The notes below the pieces were generated by a model that worked only from the letters and a program-made list of their open reading frames with translations, was not told the origin of the DNA and ran no database searches. A stretch of 64,000 nt of DNA, taken from contig CM065650.1 of assembly GCA_033220425.1 (NCBI GenBank), positions 434,001 through 498,000 of the forward strand. Direction: 5' to 3'. The DNA is from Lepraria neglecta (taxonomy: Eukaryota > Ascomycota > Lecanoromycetes > Lecanorales > Stereocaulaceae). The position numbers and the translations under genes are program-made. Each line of letters begins with the position of its first letter. Position 1 is the stretch's first letter. Shown here in pieces: positions 13,455-25,300 of the stretch.

Positions 13455-15574
13455 CTAGATCCCAGAATCATCCTGAAACTCAGTAGCATTCCACCAATTC
13501 CCCGTATTATTAAACCACGGATCCCACGCACTGCAAACGCGTTCCGTCTCATCCAACGATCCAATCGTTGACAAAATCTCCGGCTGACGCTCCAGAATCT
13601 GTAGCGCCAAGCCTGAGGAGGCGTGCCAGGCTATATGGCAATGCATGAGCCAGACTCCGGGATTGTCGGTTCTGAATGCGATGGCTACGTAGCCGGTGCC
13701 TGGTAGGAGAGCAACGTCTCGACGGGGAGGATTGTCGTAGTTGAAGAGGCCGTTGGTTAGGTGGGATTCGTCGAAGGGGATGACTTGTTGGGAGAGGATT
13801 GCGAAGTCATGGCCGTGGAGATGGATCTGTTAATTCATTAACTCGGGTCGCGTAAATAATATCAAAAATGATGGCTTACCGGATGAGACACAGGGAAGAA
13901 TTTTCGGGAGCTTATTTGTTTTGTGACGGAGACATTGGCGGTAATGATCAAGTATACCCAATCGGTCTCCTCGTAGTCTTCTGCGATTATGCAGTACTCC
14001 GGATTCCAAGTCGTGTTGCCAAGATTAGAGATTGTGGGGTTACTGAAATTGAGCCAGAGGGGGTCATTGGTCAGATCCCATCTGCTGAAATTGCCGTGTG
14101 GTAATGGCGTTCCTGTGTAGTTCGTGAGGCCGGCCGCAAAATTGTCGGTTTCGACTACGCGGATGTTAGAACAGTAGGCTATTTTGTCACATGCATTTCA
14201 AATGTGGGGCTCACTATCGTTTGAATGAATTCCAACTTGCCATTGGACTACAGGCACTAAGCTTTCGTAAGGCTCGTCCGAACAGCTGGTGTTGAATTGA
14301 TACCGCGTCGTCGTCGGAGTCTTGGTGCTCTCGGGGTCGTAACGAACCACGCCAACGGTTTCAATGTTCTGATCTATAGACCCGCAGCCGGACGCCACGA
14401 CAGCGCGCATCCAGTAGTTCTGATCTTCGATGGGTAAGAGCTCGTCCGAAGGTCTTGCTTCAACGACAATGTGATATCGCTGGCCAATTCCAACGAGCAC
14501 CGAGTCTGCAAAGTATGGTCTGATTGGCACGAAGTCGGATCCGATGATTTGGAGCATGTGCTTGTCAATAGAGAAGATGAAGGTGGATTCCGTTGACGTA
14601 TTAATTAGTCGCATCAGATACCTTCTGCCTTTCACCCAGACTTGCTCAAATATTGGGGGAGCAGTAGTGCAGTTCGCCTTTTCAGCTTCCGAGCAGGTAT
14701 AAGTCCCTATGCGAGTTTGTAAGCAATACGGCATGCTTCCTGTGGCCTTCATTTACTTACCAACACCGTTCAGAATGATGGACTGCATTGTTGGACGTGG
14801 TGGTCCAGCTAGCTCCTTATGAAAGTCCGTAAATGCACTGTTGTGGCTCCAATCGCTGATCAAGAACGGGGGAAGAGCCTCTTCATAATTCGCCGAGCTT
14901 GGTCCGTGGAATGTCATTGGGCCTGCAAGGCCATCTGGGTATTGCAAAGAATAATGACTATGATACCAGGAACTCCCATACTGAGTGACGTTGAACTTGT
15001 AGGTAAAGCTATCTCCCGGGGAAATTGGGCATTGTGTCACTCCATTGACTCCATCCATAGGCATGGTATGAAGCTGTCTGACGCCATGCCAATGGACCGT
15101 TGTGCCATTCCATTGGAGGTCATTCGTTACTTTTATTTCGAGCTGGTCGCCCCAGCAAGCCTCTATCCACGGACCCGGGTACTGTCCATTGAATGCTTTT
15201 CCACCAGTCTTGAGATAGCCATCGGTGTTGATCGTCAAATTGCTGACTGTCAGGTTGTACGTGCGCTTGATGCCTACTGGCCATTTCTTATCGAAATCGG
15301 TAAAGATATCCAGAACTTCACCAGTGACCTCATTGACAAGCCAGGAGCTTCGTTGAGCGGGGTCAGTGCTGTGTTTCCAGCCTACCATAGATGGGTATTC
15401 GCATAGAAAGCCCTCAGAAGAATTCGGCGGCGAAAACACAGGTCCTTTTGGCAGGGTTTGAACGGCGAGATCGCCTCCTATCGGCTGCTGATGGAATGTT
15501 TCAGTCCATGGCGAGATGGTCGTCAGTCCCATAAAGCTGGTGAGAGCCTCACAGAACTTGTCGAGGAACTTCAT
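13455..15574 (-). CDS. Laccase (ascomycete multicopper oxidase)
   Basis: Four exons read as one 650-aa protein: 15574-14761, 14706-14215, 14154-13880 and 13826-13455. All introns are 53-60 nt GT-AG. All four copper-ligand blocks are present: TTVHWHGVRQ, WYHSHYSLQYPDG, SHPIHLHGHDF and MHCHIAWHASSG. The C-terminus is DDSGI, the short plug typical of ascomycete laccases that enters the active-site channel. The enzyme oxidises phenolics with reduction of oxygen to water and is normally secreted. The N-terminus (MKFLDKFCEALTSFMGL) is only weakly signal-like, so secretion is inferred from family and from many N-glycosylation sites (NLTVSNLT, NTTW). The ATG at 15574 was chosen because the upstream in-frame codon at 15616 is TTG. 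The gene looks whole although its neighbours are broken. Confidence 0.93.
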
Positions 15575-15616
15575 CTTTCTAACGGAGGAGCTATCCAAAA
15601 ATGTATAAGCAGGCAA

Positions 15617-17219
15617 TGAAGAGATGGGATTGCAGTCTCTTCAAGCCGTACAGCTTTGCTATACTTGATTTCAGGGAGCAAAGAATGCAGGATAACGAAG
15701 CAGCAGAATAGGTGGCTAGTCAAAAAATATAGAGGAGAACACGAGGGGCAGGAATCAGCCTAGATATGTTTTCAGCGTGGGTCAAAAGTTCGTTTATTCT
15801 TTGGGTTGCCCGCAAATAGAGACTCTAAGAATGAGAGTCAATGGGCATTGACCAATTATGAGCAATGACGAAAGCCACGCCATTTCCAATTCGACAGAAA
15901 CGCGTACCATCGTTGGGGAAAAATACGAAGTTCGAGCATGAGTTGAAGCGCCAGAGCGTTAGTGGCTGGCTGAGGGAGGCCAAGATGTGCTGACAATGCG
16001 TAGACTATCCAGTCTAGCCGCACTAACAGCTTGGCTTTTGAAGCATCGTACACCACGTCTTCAGCTAGTCATTTAGCAGATCAGTGATGTGGAAAATCTG
16101 GATCGAAATATGCCGAATTGATGATAAAAGAGAAGGTCGTGTCTGCGGTCTCGCCTGTCAATTCAATGGCTAGGCACATTCTGTCTCCGCACCGCGACAC
16201 TAAGGAGACTCCTTGGCTCCTTCCAGATGACGATCAACTAGCATTGTTGATTTGGGCCTTGGGGAGTGTCTCAGCTGCCAAGGAGAGCGCTACGGCCAAG
16301 ATGTAAGCCATGTTGAGAAGCGGGGTAACGGCGCCTCGATGCTTGGAGGGAAGAGAAGCATGCCTGAAAAGTAACTCTGCAAGGAAGGAGAGCTCAGCAC
16401 AGAGGACTAGGTCTTTTGAAAGGGAGCACAGCTCTCTATGTATCCTGTTACCAGCTTGGGCTGAGGCTATTTGAGCAGGTTTGAGGGCGTTGTGTACAAT
16501 CGGTAGTGCCGCGGGGCAGATCTAGGGACTCCTTGGCGTCAGCCAGCCACAACGCTGCAGGTCATCCACAAGTAACGAGCAAGTCTTAGGCAAGTCAGCT
16601 AAAACGTTCCTCCAGTCCAACCACCAATGCGGTCTCAGAAGTCTGCATGACAGCCAAGCCACTAATGCAAGAGCTTTCAGGTCTATCCGTCGCGGAGCTG
16701 CCATACCATTATCACGTTCGAAGATGCCTTAAGAGACTTCCCACATGGTACTTAGATGGGACTCCATTGGTTGTTAGTCACTTGGTCTTCGCCAATTAAC
16801 GCAAATGCATCGAAAATTAAAGCCGCACTATTGTTGTGCTCAACTTCTCTACACAACAAAAACCTACGGATTTGTGCCGACAGCATCAGAATGCAGTCGA
16901 AGCTGGGAACAAAGTGTTCAAAGCATTGATGGGATCGGTAATTGCAACAATAACGGGCAGGCCAGTAAGGGTGAGGTAACGAATTTCTTCAATTCCGTTA
17001 AGAAGCTCAGGCGGAAGAGTTGAAGAAGCGAAACACGCAGGAAACGAGATGTTGATTAGGCAGGTCATCACAACGTGATCGGCCCAAGGCAAGAGCTGGC
17101 GAACTTGAATCGCACTCCATTACAACACTACTTATTACATTAACGGGGCTAACACCTTCTGTACATTGGGAGATGTGATGAGCTGAGGATGACTGTCTCC
17201 CCATGCTTCTGTTCAACTT
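15617..17219. other. Intergenic stretch
   Basis: About 1.6 kb without a recognisable gene. Short frames at 15856-16056 and 16118-16306 show no motif. Confidence 0.5.
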
Positions 17220-18328
17220 TTAACCAATCTCAATGAGACCCGGCCCATACAAAGTAGCCGCAGCAACAGCGTCATTGCTCATAAAGCTCTCCCCAGTCCC
17301 CTTGACCAAAGCCGCAATCGTCAACCCATACGCAAAGCCCGACTCAAAGGGGAAACTTGCGGTGAAGTGAGACAACCCGGCAATGGAAGTCACAGTCGAG
17401 ATCGGAACCGTCACGGGCAGGTTCTGCCCAGAGAGGTAAACAATCGAATTGGTGTCCGGTGCCACAGTGCCAGGGACAGCAAACTCCAGCGTCATGTTCT
17501 TAGGAGCTGGCGTCGTGACGACAGTCAAGGGACCGAAAGTCGTCAGGTTTACGGCAGAGAGTGGTTGTGGGCAGGATCCTGGTACGATGAACATCTGGAT
17601 CGCGGTGAATGCGAAACTGGGCGATCCACCGGTCAAGAAGGGAGCGGCAGAGGGGGTCTTCTTCTGCGCATAGCGATAGAAGCCGACTTGTTCACCTTCT
17701 TGAGCGAGCACAGAGCCGAAGACGGGAACGAGGGGGCTCTCGTCACCGCCGTCGGCGGCAAAGGCGGCTTGGGCTTCGGGGAGCGTGCCCAGGACTACGT
17801 CGGTGAAGGTCTGGGCAAGGATTACGGCTTCGATGAAGGTTGTGACTGGGAACACGTATTCGCACGGCTGGATTGCGGGTTGGCCGGCGGATTCGAGAAT
17901 GCCGTTCACACCTGCGGCGTGCAATTTCTCTTGCTGGAGTGCGGGTCAGCAATGATAACAAGGGAATGCAGAGAGAGGCTTACATTGACGACCGCGGTGA
18001 ATGTGTCGATCACGTATGTCCTGTCCAATGGCGCAATGGAAGCGGCATCGTAACCAGGCACGTTGTTGGTGACATTTGCGAGCAGCTCGGTGAAGTACGC
18101 GACTTCGAATATCTCGTTCAGGGCAAGGAGCTGCAGGGTTGTGATTCCGGTGCTCTTCAAGATTTTGGGGAGAGGGCCGTTTGGGGGTGAGCCTTGAGCT
18201 TCTTTCTCAATCTCGGCGAGCTGGGTAGGATTCGGGGTGGGAAATCCATCAGGGAGGGGGAATTTGAACGGACTCGCCGCGACGGTGGCGGCCAAGGCCG
18301 ATATAACAATATTTGAGGTGATATACAT
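17220..18328 (-). CDS. Secreted late-sexual-development (LsdA-like) protein, ferritin-like fold
   Basis: Two exons (18328-17984 and 17933-17220; a 50-nt intron starting GTAAGC and ending CTCCAG) give 352 aa. The N-terminus MYITSNIVISALAATVAASP is a signal peptide. It is followed by a helical segment (ILKSTGITTLQLLALNEIFE, then VAYFTELLANVTNNVPGY) like the ferritin-like region of fungal LsdA/Rds1-type proteins. The second half (FIEAVILAQTFTDVVLGTLP, FAFTAIQMFIVPGSCPQPL) is extracellular in composition, with N-glycosylation sites. LsdA of Aspergillus is named for expression late in sexual development; the biochemical role is unknown. The start at 18328 puts the signal peptide at the N-terminus. 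The gene looks intact. Confidence 0.75.
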
Positions 18329-20096
18329 GATTATTTTGAAGAGCTGCAAGCAAAGACAGTTTTTGAAGCTTGGGGAAAGCAATGCGAGGGAATTGTCTGC
18401 GAGCAAAAAGCACTAAAACAGAACCTTACCCCTCAGCTTTCAGCCTTTTATGACATAGCTTTTCCTGCTAAACCAAAAGCAAGCGTCCTAAGCTTCCGGC
18501 TACTGTTCATCCGTCCATCGACTTCCGCTCTTGTCAGCACATTTCCATCATTTCAGGTTAGACCAAGGGTACTTTGGGTATGCGCTAAGCTATATCAACG
18601 TTAGATATGTCGTACCTCGCTTGCATGGCTGGCGCTACCAGAGTCCCTGCCTCTACTTACTACCCCGCTTTATCGGATCTAGATCAAATTACCGAGGGAA
18701 ACCCATGTCATCTGCCCTGCCTTTCGGAGCTTTACGAACCGAGGAGCAGTGGCAACGAAACGGTTCGACGAAAGTGATGTCCGTGGGCGGAGGCAATAAT
18801 TATTATTCCGCCCTCAAAAGAAAATCCTTGAAACGTCGCTCACGCATTGAGTTCATCAAATTCCTCGCTAGTACCGTACCTTCTATTTCAAATAATCCAT
18901 TCGATAATTTAATTCTACTGTAGGCCCATAGGTCTACGAAGCTCTCAGCGTGCTGGCCTCATATCATTAATCCTCTTTCTGGTCGGAGCTTGTCGTTCCC
19001 TGAACAAAATGGACGCCAGAATAGGCGAAGCAGGCAAGCCCTTGAATCCTGTCCAAATAACGCACAGCAAAGTACGTGTGAAACGGTGGGGTTGTCATGA
19101 CTCTTAGCTAGCCACAGCTGCGCAGGACGAAGCAGGCACGAATAATCCCTCTGCGGATCCCTCGCGTTGCGCTGCAAGAAGCGTGAGTCATAGTGAGATT
19201 GCGCATAGTACCATCCCAATGCTAAATTAATCTCTTTGCTTCTGAGAAGGTTTTCGACGCTGCAAAAGACATTGAATAAAGCCGTATTCCTCTTTTCTTC
19301 CGACTAAAAGATTTAAAGCTGCAAAAAACATCAAGCATACAATGTTACTTCTGACGTCAATTGATCTAGATCTATGAGAACAGAAGGCGATAACAAGGAA
19401 GCTGAATATGCTCAGCCACTCCATGCCACGACAGACGGAGACAAGAGCTTCAATATTTCAGAATGGCGTAGGACTGCACGACCGTTGCAGGCGTCCACAT
19501 CTGTCCTTTTCCGAGCCAGCTCACACAGGAATCGAAGAACCCACAGCCGGAATGGCCCCACAGCAGACCCTCGTGGTCCTCGAGCTAGCCCAGTTCAAGA
19601 CGTTCTCTACAGTTGGTGCAGAGCTTTGGATCATGGTGGGTCTGGTGCTGTGTTTTGGTGAGCGACGAAAGCATTGTGAAAGACGGACATCCCATGCGTA
19701 ATACCAAAGATCCTTGTAGAGGTATGATTGTGTTCAATTCAAACATGGTACAATGTTATCATGTATTACAACTTGTCGAAGGTTCTCCTCCACACTCAAT
19801 AATACAATTTCTAGCAAATACGCAATCACGTCGTGAGAAAAGGGAATACGTAATTTCAAAATCTTGATTTGACTCAGTCAAAGTGTTCACGTCGAGATGA
19901 TCATGACATGTGCAAATTTTCATTATAGATTTCGAGTCACTGTGTCTCAACAGGTGGAACACTGATGTCCACCAGCCTAACTTCCGAGCCATTCCGAGCT
20001 TTATCTCCTCGCACAGCGCCATCAATCCCACTGGACCCCGCCGTAGGAGCCCCAACCGCAGACCCAGTGCTTGACGGCGGAGGCGGAATAGTCGGA
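18329..20096. other. Intergenic stretch
   Basis: About 1.8 kb with no recognisable gene on either strand. The longest frames (18531-18923, 19374-19661, 19759-20130) have no motif and overlap others. Confidence 0.45.
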
Positions 20097-20660
20097 TCAC
20101 AGACCACCTGCGCCGGGCCTGCCATTGCAAACAGCATGACTAACATAATCGACCGTCAGAATCCCCATATCCTCCCCTTTCCCCTCCCCGAACGACACGC
20201 TCTCGCACGCAAAACACCCATGTCCCATCAACTGCACAATCCTGCTCTTAGCCATCCGTCCTGAGACGCTAGGCATGCTCACATTCCCCTGCGTAAAAGT
20301 GCAGAAAGCAGCATTGCTGGTCCAGAGGCAAGCGCAAGCGATGTTAGCGCCAGGGCCGTAGACAGCGCCGTCGTCGAGGTCGGCGGTCATCCAGCGAAGG
20401 AGGAAGGAGAGGATGTGGTTTGCGGGGAGGTTGAGCCAGGGGCAGTAGAAGGAGCCGTGGCAGTTTATGGATACGGCGTTGGTGCTGGGGGCGGTAACGT
20501 TGTCGAGCGGGACGAAGGAGGGGGGAACGGGGGTAGAGTTGTAATAGGGGAAGACTACTGAGGTTTCGTTCGTGCCTGGTTGGATGATGGCGGAGGCGGC
20601 GAGGAGAGGGACGAGGGATAAATGGATCGAGAGGAGGAAGAAGGTGTATCTTAGTATCAT
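20097..20660 (-). CDS. KP4-like secreted cysteine-rich protein
   Basis: 187 aa from ATG 20660. A signal peptide (MILRYTFFLLSIHLSLVPLL) is followed by a domain that lines up with the KP4 family: INCHGSFYC, then ANIACACLW and AAFCTFTQGN, then LMGHGCFACESV and GILTVDYV. Eight or more cysteines sit at the spacing expected for the family. The family is named for a virus-encoded killer protein of Ustilago maydis, but chromosomal relatives are widespread in filamentous fungi and are usually treated as secreted antifungal or effector-like proteins. The gene looks whole. The role of this copy is not shown by the sequence. Confidence 0.7.
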   Translation of the reverse strand: MILRYTFFLLSIHLSLVPLLAASAIIQPGTNETSVVFPYYNSTPVPPSFVPLDNVTAPSTNAVSINCHGSFYCPWLNLPANHILSFLLRWMTADLDDGAVYGPGANIACACLWTSNAAFCTFTQGNVSMPSVSGRMAKSRIVQLMGHGCFACESVSFGEGKGEDMGILTVDYVSHAVCNGRPGAGGL

Positions 20661-21105
20661 CTTATAGAGATGTACGGAGCTTGACGGCCGTCAGGGCCAG
20701 AGACGATGTACGTTGAGATCTCCAACTGCTTCAAGTGTGGGATAGAAGCAGGCCCAGAACTTTGGCATAATTGCGGGACACTCGCATTAGGCAGGTTTTG
20801 GACTCTTTCAAAACCAGTGTCAGTGCACAATAATGTCACAGCCCTCGGAAAAGTAATCTTGCCTCGAGCGTTGTGGTACTGTAGTCGAATTTTGCCTCAA
20901 CTTCCAAGATGGATCGATGGACTCTTGTCCGAAACGTCTACCAAGGATGAGATGGCGAGCAGATGATATTGTACAACCGGGGTGGAGAAGGTCATGGTCA
21001 CATAGATCCAGAAGAGGATGCGAAGAGTGGTTATGAACCAACGGATTTCCGTCTGTCAAGCCGCCCCTTTTGTTCCGAAATGCCATGCAGGCGCCTTTCA
21101 TTGCG

Positions 21106-21414
21106 TTATCTCAGTGTCGCAACGTTTAGGCGGTCAAGACCCTTTGCTGGGCAATTACTGCTAATAAGTGTAGCATTCGAGTCTTGAACCGTGGTTCTAC
21201 AGAAGCTCTCCACCTTAAGGTATGGTTCTGGACCGAGTCCGAGGGCTGCCCCCCAGCGTGTTAAACGGACTTTTGCAGAATCTAGTCTTAGTAAGCACTT
21301 TCTGTAGTCTTGTCCGAAATGGTGGCCTAGTTGGATATATTCAAAGCAATCGACACATGCTGTAAAGGCACCTGTGAGACCGACAACACCGATCGCAAAT
21401 CCTGCAGGCTCCAT
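21106..21414 (-). CDS. Short HeLo-domain protein (prion-inhibition/propagation type)
   Basis: 102 aa from ATG 21414. The opening MEPAGFAIGVVGLTGAFTAC, followed by CFEYIQLGHHFGQDYRKCLL and LDSAKVRLTRWGAALGL, is the classic start of fungal HeLo domains (HET-S/LopB family), whose N-terminal helix is membrane-active in cell-death signalling. A full HeLo domain is about 200 residues, so this looks incomplete. The sequence from 20661 to 21105 on the same strand may hold degenerate remains. It is transcribed away from the NB-ARC/TPR gene that starts about 1 kb off, an arrangement known for HeLo effectors and their NLR partners. Confidence 0.6.
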   Translation of the reverse strand: MEPAGFAIGVVGLTGAFTACVDCFEYIQLGHHFGQDYRKCLLRLDSAKVRLTRWGAALGLGPEPYLKVESFCRTTVQDSNATLISSNCPAKGLDRLNVATLR

Positions 21415-21853
21415 CGTGGTGGAACTGAACAGAATAGGCGGATCTTGAGCTTCGCAACAGATGCAATGGTCTGCACCAGCCGGCGTCCTTTACGAGACTC
21501 GTTGTCCTTCGCTGAAGCTGACGAGCGGCAGGGATGGAAAAAACAATGCAATTCTGACAGAACACTCGTTAAAGAACGATGACCTTCGTGGATAGTGCTC
21601 TGATGCGGTAAATGCTGAGTCTGTTGGTTGAATGGGTCTTGCAAAGAAGCAGGCGGCAAAATGGTCGATGAAGAGGTGAGCAGCTAGCCTTACACTGCCT
21701 CAGCAGGTACGATTGGAGGATCTTATAATACCTACTGCAACCTGCAGCCTTCTTGAATCCACCAATAGTCCTTCACAACCAAAAACAAGCTATATGGCTG
21801 ATCCAACCTGCTCCGTCTACAACGTTCTCAAGCGAACAGTCACTGTCAATGGC

Positions 21854-22141
21854 TAGAAGAATCCACCCCATAAGTAGCCAAACCCCCTGAGTAGCCACCC
21901 TATAGGGGTGAACAGTAGAAATCGATTTTTTTTAGTTGCAATTACAACTTATTCAACACCATTCAATAAGCAACCACCTCTCAACGTGTCAGAAAGCCTC
22001 GCAAGGTTGTTGAATAGTTAGCTAGCTAAATGGTATTGAATAAGACGTTTTCTGCAATAACATCGCTGAATATATGCTGTTCAGCCCTATAAGGCGGTGG
22101 CTACTCAGGGGGTTTGGCTACTTAGGGGGTGGATTCTTCTA
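21854..22141. mobile_element. MITE with long terminal inverted repeats, TA-flanked
   Basis: 288 bp bounded by inverted repeats of about 60 bp. The left end begins TAGAAGAATCCACCCC, and the right end finishes with its complement GGGGTGGATTCTTCTA. The repeats continue inward through AGTAGCCAAACCCCCTGAGT and reach GTTCAG-type sequence, with a few mismatches. No coding frame lies inside. The outermost TA on each side is consistent with a Tc1/mariner-type TA target duplication, making this a non-autonomous DNA transposon. It sits between the HeLo gene and the NB-ARC/TPR gene. Confidence 0.85.
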
Positions 22142-22390
22142 CCTCTACACCACGATGCGCATAGTCTTTTGATGCTGCGCAATACTATAGCTGTTAAGAG
22201 CGAGTACTTTGGGGCTAACCTTATTCGAAATCGCCTGCTATGACAGCTCCAGGATCTACGGCGCAATCCAGAGGCCACAGAGCGGAGCTTTTCAATGTTG
22301 AGGGACATGGTCAAGTGCAAATAGGAGACAGACACTACTATCATGGTAGATAAAGCTCAGTCACTTTTCAGTGTGCTGTTCATCGCTTAA

Positions 22391-25300
22391 GGTGGTACAA
22401 CAGGGCCGACCATCTCAACCTCTCCGTTCCGCAACAAGCACTTCGAGGTCCCGCGCAATGCCAGCCCCACCTTCACCGGACGAGAAGAGATCTGCGAACA
22501 ATTACAAGCCCGCTGCCTGCCATCCAGCGAGCCTGACACCCACAGGCAACAGAAGAGATCTGTGATCTATGGGCTGGGCGGGTCGGGCAAGACCCAGATC
22601 TGCCTCAAGTTTGCGGAAGATCATCGCGAAGAGTGAGCATGCTATCTATGCTTTCCCTGTTACAATAATGATAGTGCTCCAGGTTCTGGGGGGTCTTCTG
22701 GATGGATGCGAGCAGTGTAGAGAGCTTGGAGCGAGGGTACCTTCAGGTGGCCAAAGTCTGCGGATTGGAGGCCAATGTGGCTGTTGCTCAGCGGTGGCTG
22801 TCCAATATCTCTGAGCCGTGGGCGCTGATCCTGGACAACGCGGACGACCCTCGCTTGGATATCTCTACGTACTTTCCGGTGGGGAATCGAGGGGTCGTGT
22901 TGATCACGACTCGGAATCCGGACTGCAAGATCCACGCCACCGCCGGGTCATACGAGCTAGGTGCGATGGGCACAGATGAAGCGGTGACGCTGATCCTCAA
23001 GACGGCCGGGATCCGTGACCTCTCCGACCAGTCGACGCGAAAGGCTGCGACACCGGTCGTCATGGCCCTGGGACGTTTGGCGCTGGCGATCACTCAGGCG
23101 GGAGCGGTGATCCGACAAGGCCACTGCCAGATGGGGGAATACTGCACGCTTTACTCCCAGCGGCGAAAGGAGCTTCTGAGTCAGAAGGCTATCCATGGCG
23201 GTGAAGACTATCGATACACCGTATATACGACATGGGAGGTGTCACGGCAAAAGATCGAGGAGATGTCGGACGAAGTCGGACAAGACGCTCTTGAATTACT
23301 CCAGACCTTCAGCTTCTTGCATTATGAAGGCATTTCGGAAGAAATCTTCTCTCGGGCATGGTATGCTCTACGCAACCAGAGGCAACCCGACTGGATACTC
23401 TCGCACCAATGGGATATGCTCCTCCGCCAGTCCCGTCAGGAATGGGATGTCTACCCTCTCCGGGCAGCGATATCAATTCTACTATCGTTTTCTCTCGTTC
23501 ATCGCGACAAGAACCAGATGATTTCCATCCATCCTCTAGTGCATGCGTGGGTTCGAGATCGGTTGAGCCCGTCCGATGAAGAAAATACCTGGACGCGGAC
23601 GACGTCGACAATGATCTCATCAATACCGTGGAGCTTCCAGATAGCGGACTACCGATTCCGGCAATCCTTGGTACCGCATATCGATGCGTGCCTTGGGCTT
23701 CGGAGCGATGGGATATTCTATCTCCAGGGGATCGGCGAGTATTGTCAGAGGATGGCCAGTAATATTGCGCTCGTATATAGCGAGGTGGGTCGACGACAGG
23801 AGGCGCTACAGCTGATAGAGCGGGTGGTGGAAGCAAATAAGAGGACGCTGGGCGAGGAGCATCCTGACACCCTCCGCTCGATGAACGCTCTCGCCAATAG
23901 TTATAGAGAGGTGGGTCGACGACAGGAGGCGCTACAGCTGATAGAGCGGGTAGTGGAAGCAAATAAGAGGACGCTGGGCGAGGAGCATCCTGACACCCTC
24001 GGCTCGATACATAATCTCGCCAATAGTTATAGCGAGGTGGGTCGACGACAGGAGGCGCTACAGCTGATGGAGCGGGTAGTAGAAGCAAATAAGAGGACGC
24101 TAGGCGAGGAGCATCCTGACACCCTCCGCTCGTTGCACACTCTCGCCAATAGTTATAGCGAGGCCGGTCGACGACAGGAGGCGCTACAGCTGATAGAGCG
24201 GGTGGTAGAAGCAAATAAGAGGACGCTGGGCGAGGAGCATCCTGACACCCTCGGCTCGATGCATAATCTCGCCCTTAGGTATAGCGAGGTGGGTCGACGA
24301 CAGGAGGCGCTACAGCTGATAGAGCGGGTAGTAGAAGCAAATAAGAGGACGCTGGGCGAGGAGCATCCTGACACCCTCCGCTCGATACATAATCTCGCCC
24401 TTAGGTATAGCGAGGTAGGTCGACGACAGGAGGCGCTACAGCTGATGGAGCGAGTGGTGGAAGCAAATAGGAGGACGCTGGGCGAGGAGCATCCTGACAC
24501 CCTCCGCTCGATGAACGCTCTCGCCAATAGTTATAGAGAGGTGGGTCGACGACAGGAGGCACTACAGCTGATAGAGCGGGTGGTGGAAGTAAATAAGAGG
24601 ACGCTGGGCGAGGAGCATCCTGACACCCTCGGCTCGATGCACGCTCTTGCCAATAGTTATAGCGAGGTGGGTCGACGACAGGAGGCGCTACAGCTGATAG
24701 AGCGGGTGGTAGAAGCAAATAAGAGGACGCTGGGCGAGGAGCATCCTGACACCCTCCGCTCGATGCATAATCTCGCCCTTGGGTATAGCGAGGCCGGTCG
24801 ACGACAGGAGGCGCTACAGCTGATAGAGCGGGTAGTAGAAGCAAATAAGAGGACGCTGGGCGAGGAGCATCCTGACACCCTCGGCTCGATACATAATCTC
24901 GCCCTTAGGTATAGCGAGGTAGGTCGACGACAGGAGGCGCTACAGCTGATGGAGCGAGTGGTGGAAGCAAATAGGAGGACGCTGGGCGAGGAGCATCCTG
25001 ACACCCTCCGCTCGATGAACGCTCTCACCAATAGTTATAGAGAGGTGGGTCGACGACAGGAGGCACTACAGCTAATAGGGCGGGTGGTGGAAGTAAATAA
25101 GAGGACGCTGGGCGAGGAGCATCCTGACACCCTCGGCTCGATGCACGCTCTTGCCAATAGTTATAGCGAGGTGGGTCGACGACAGGAGGCGCTACAACTG
25201 ATAGAGCGGGTGGTAGAAGCAAATAAGAGGACGCTGGGCGAGGAGCATCCTGACACCCTCGGCTCGATACACGATCTCGCCCTTAGGTATAGCGAGGTAG

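Noticed and set aside
19937-20146. Pro/Ser-rich frame overlapping the end of the KP4-like gene
   Set aside because: No start codon or domain of its own; not enough to call a separate gene.
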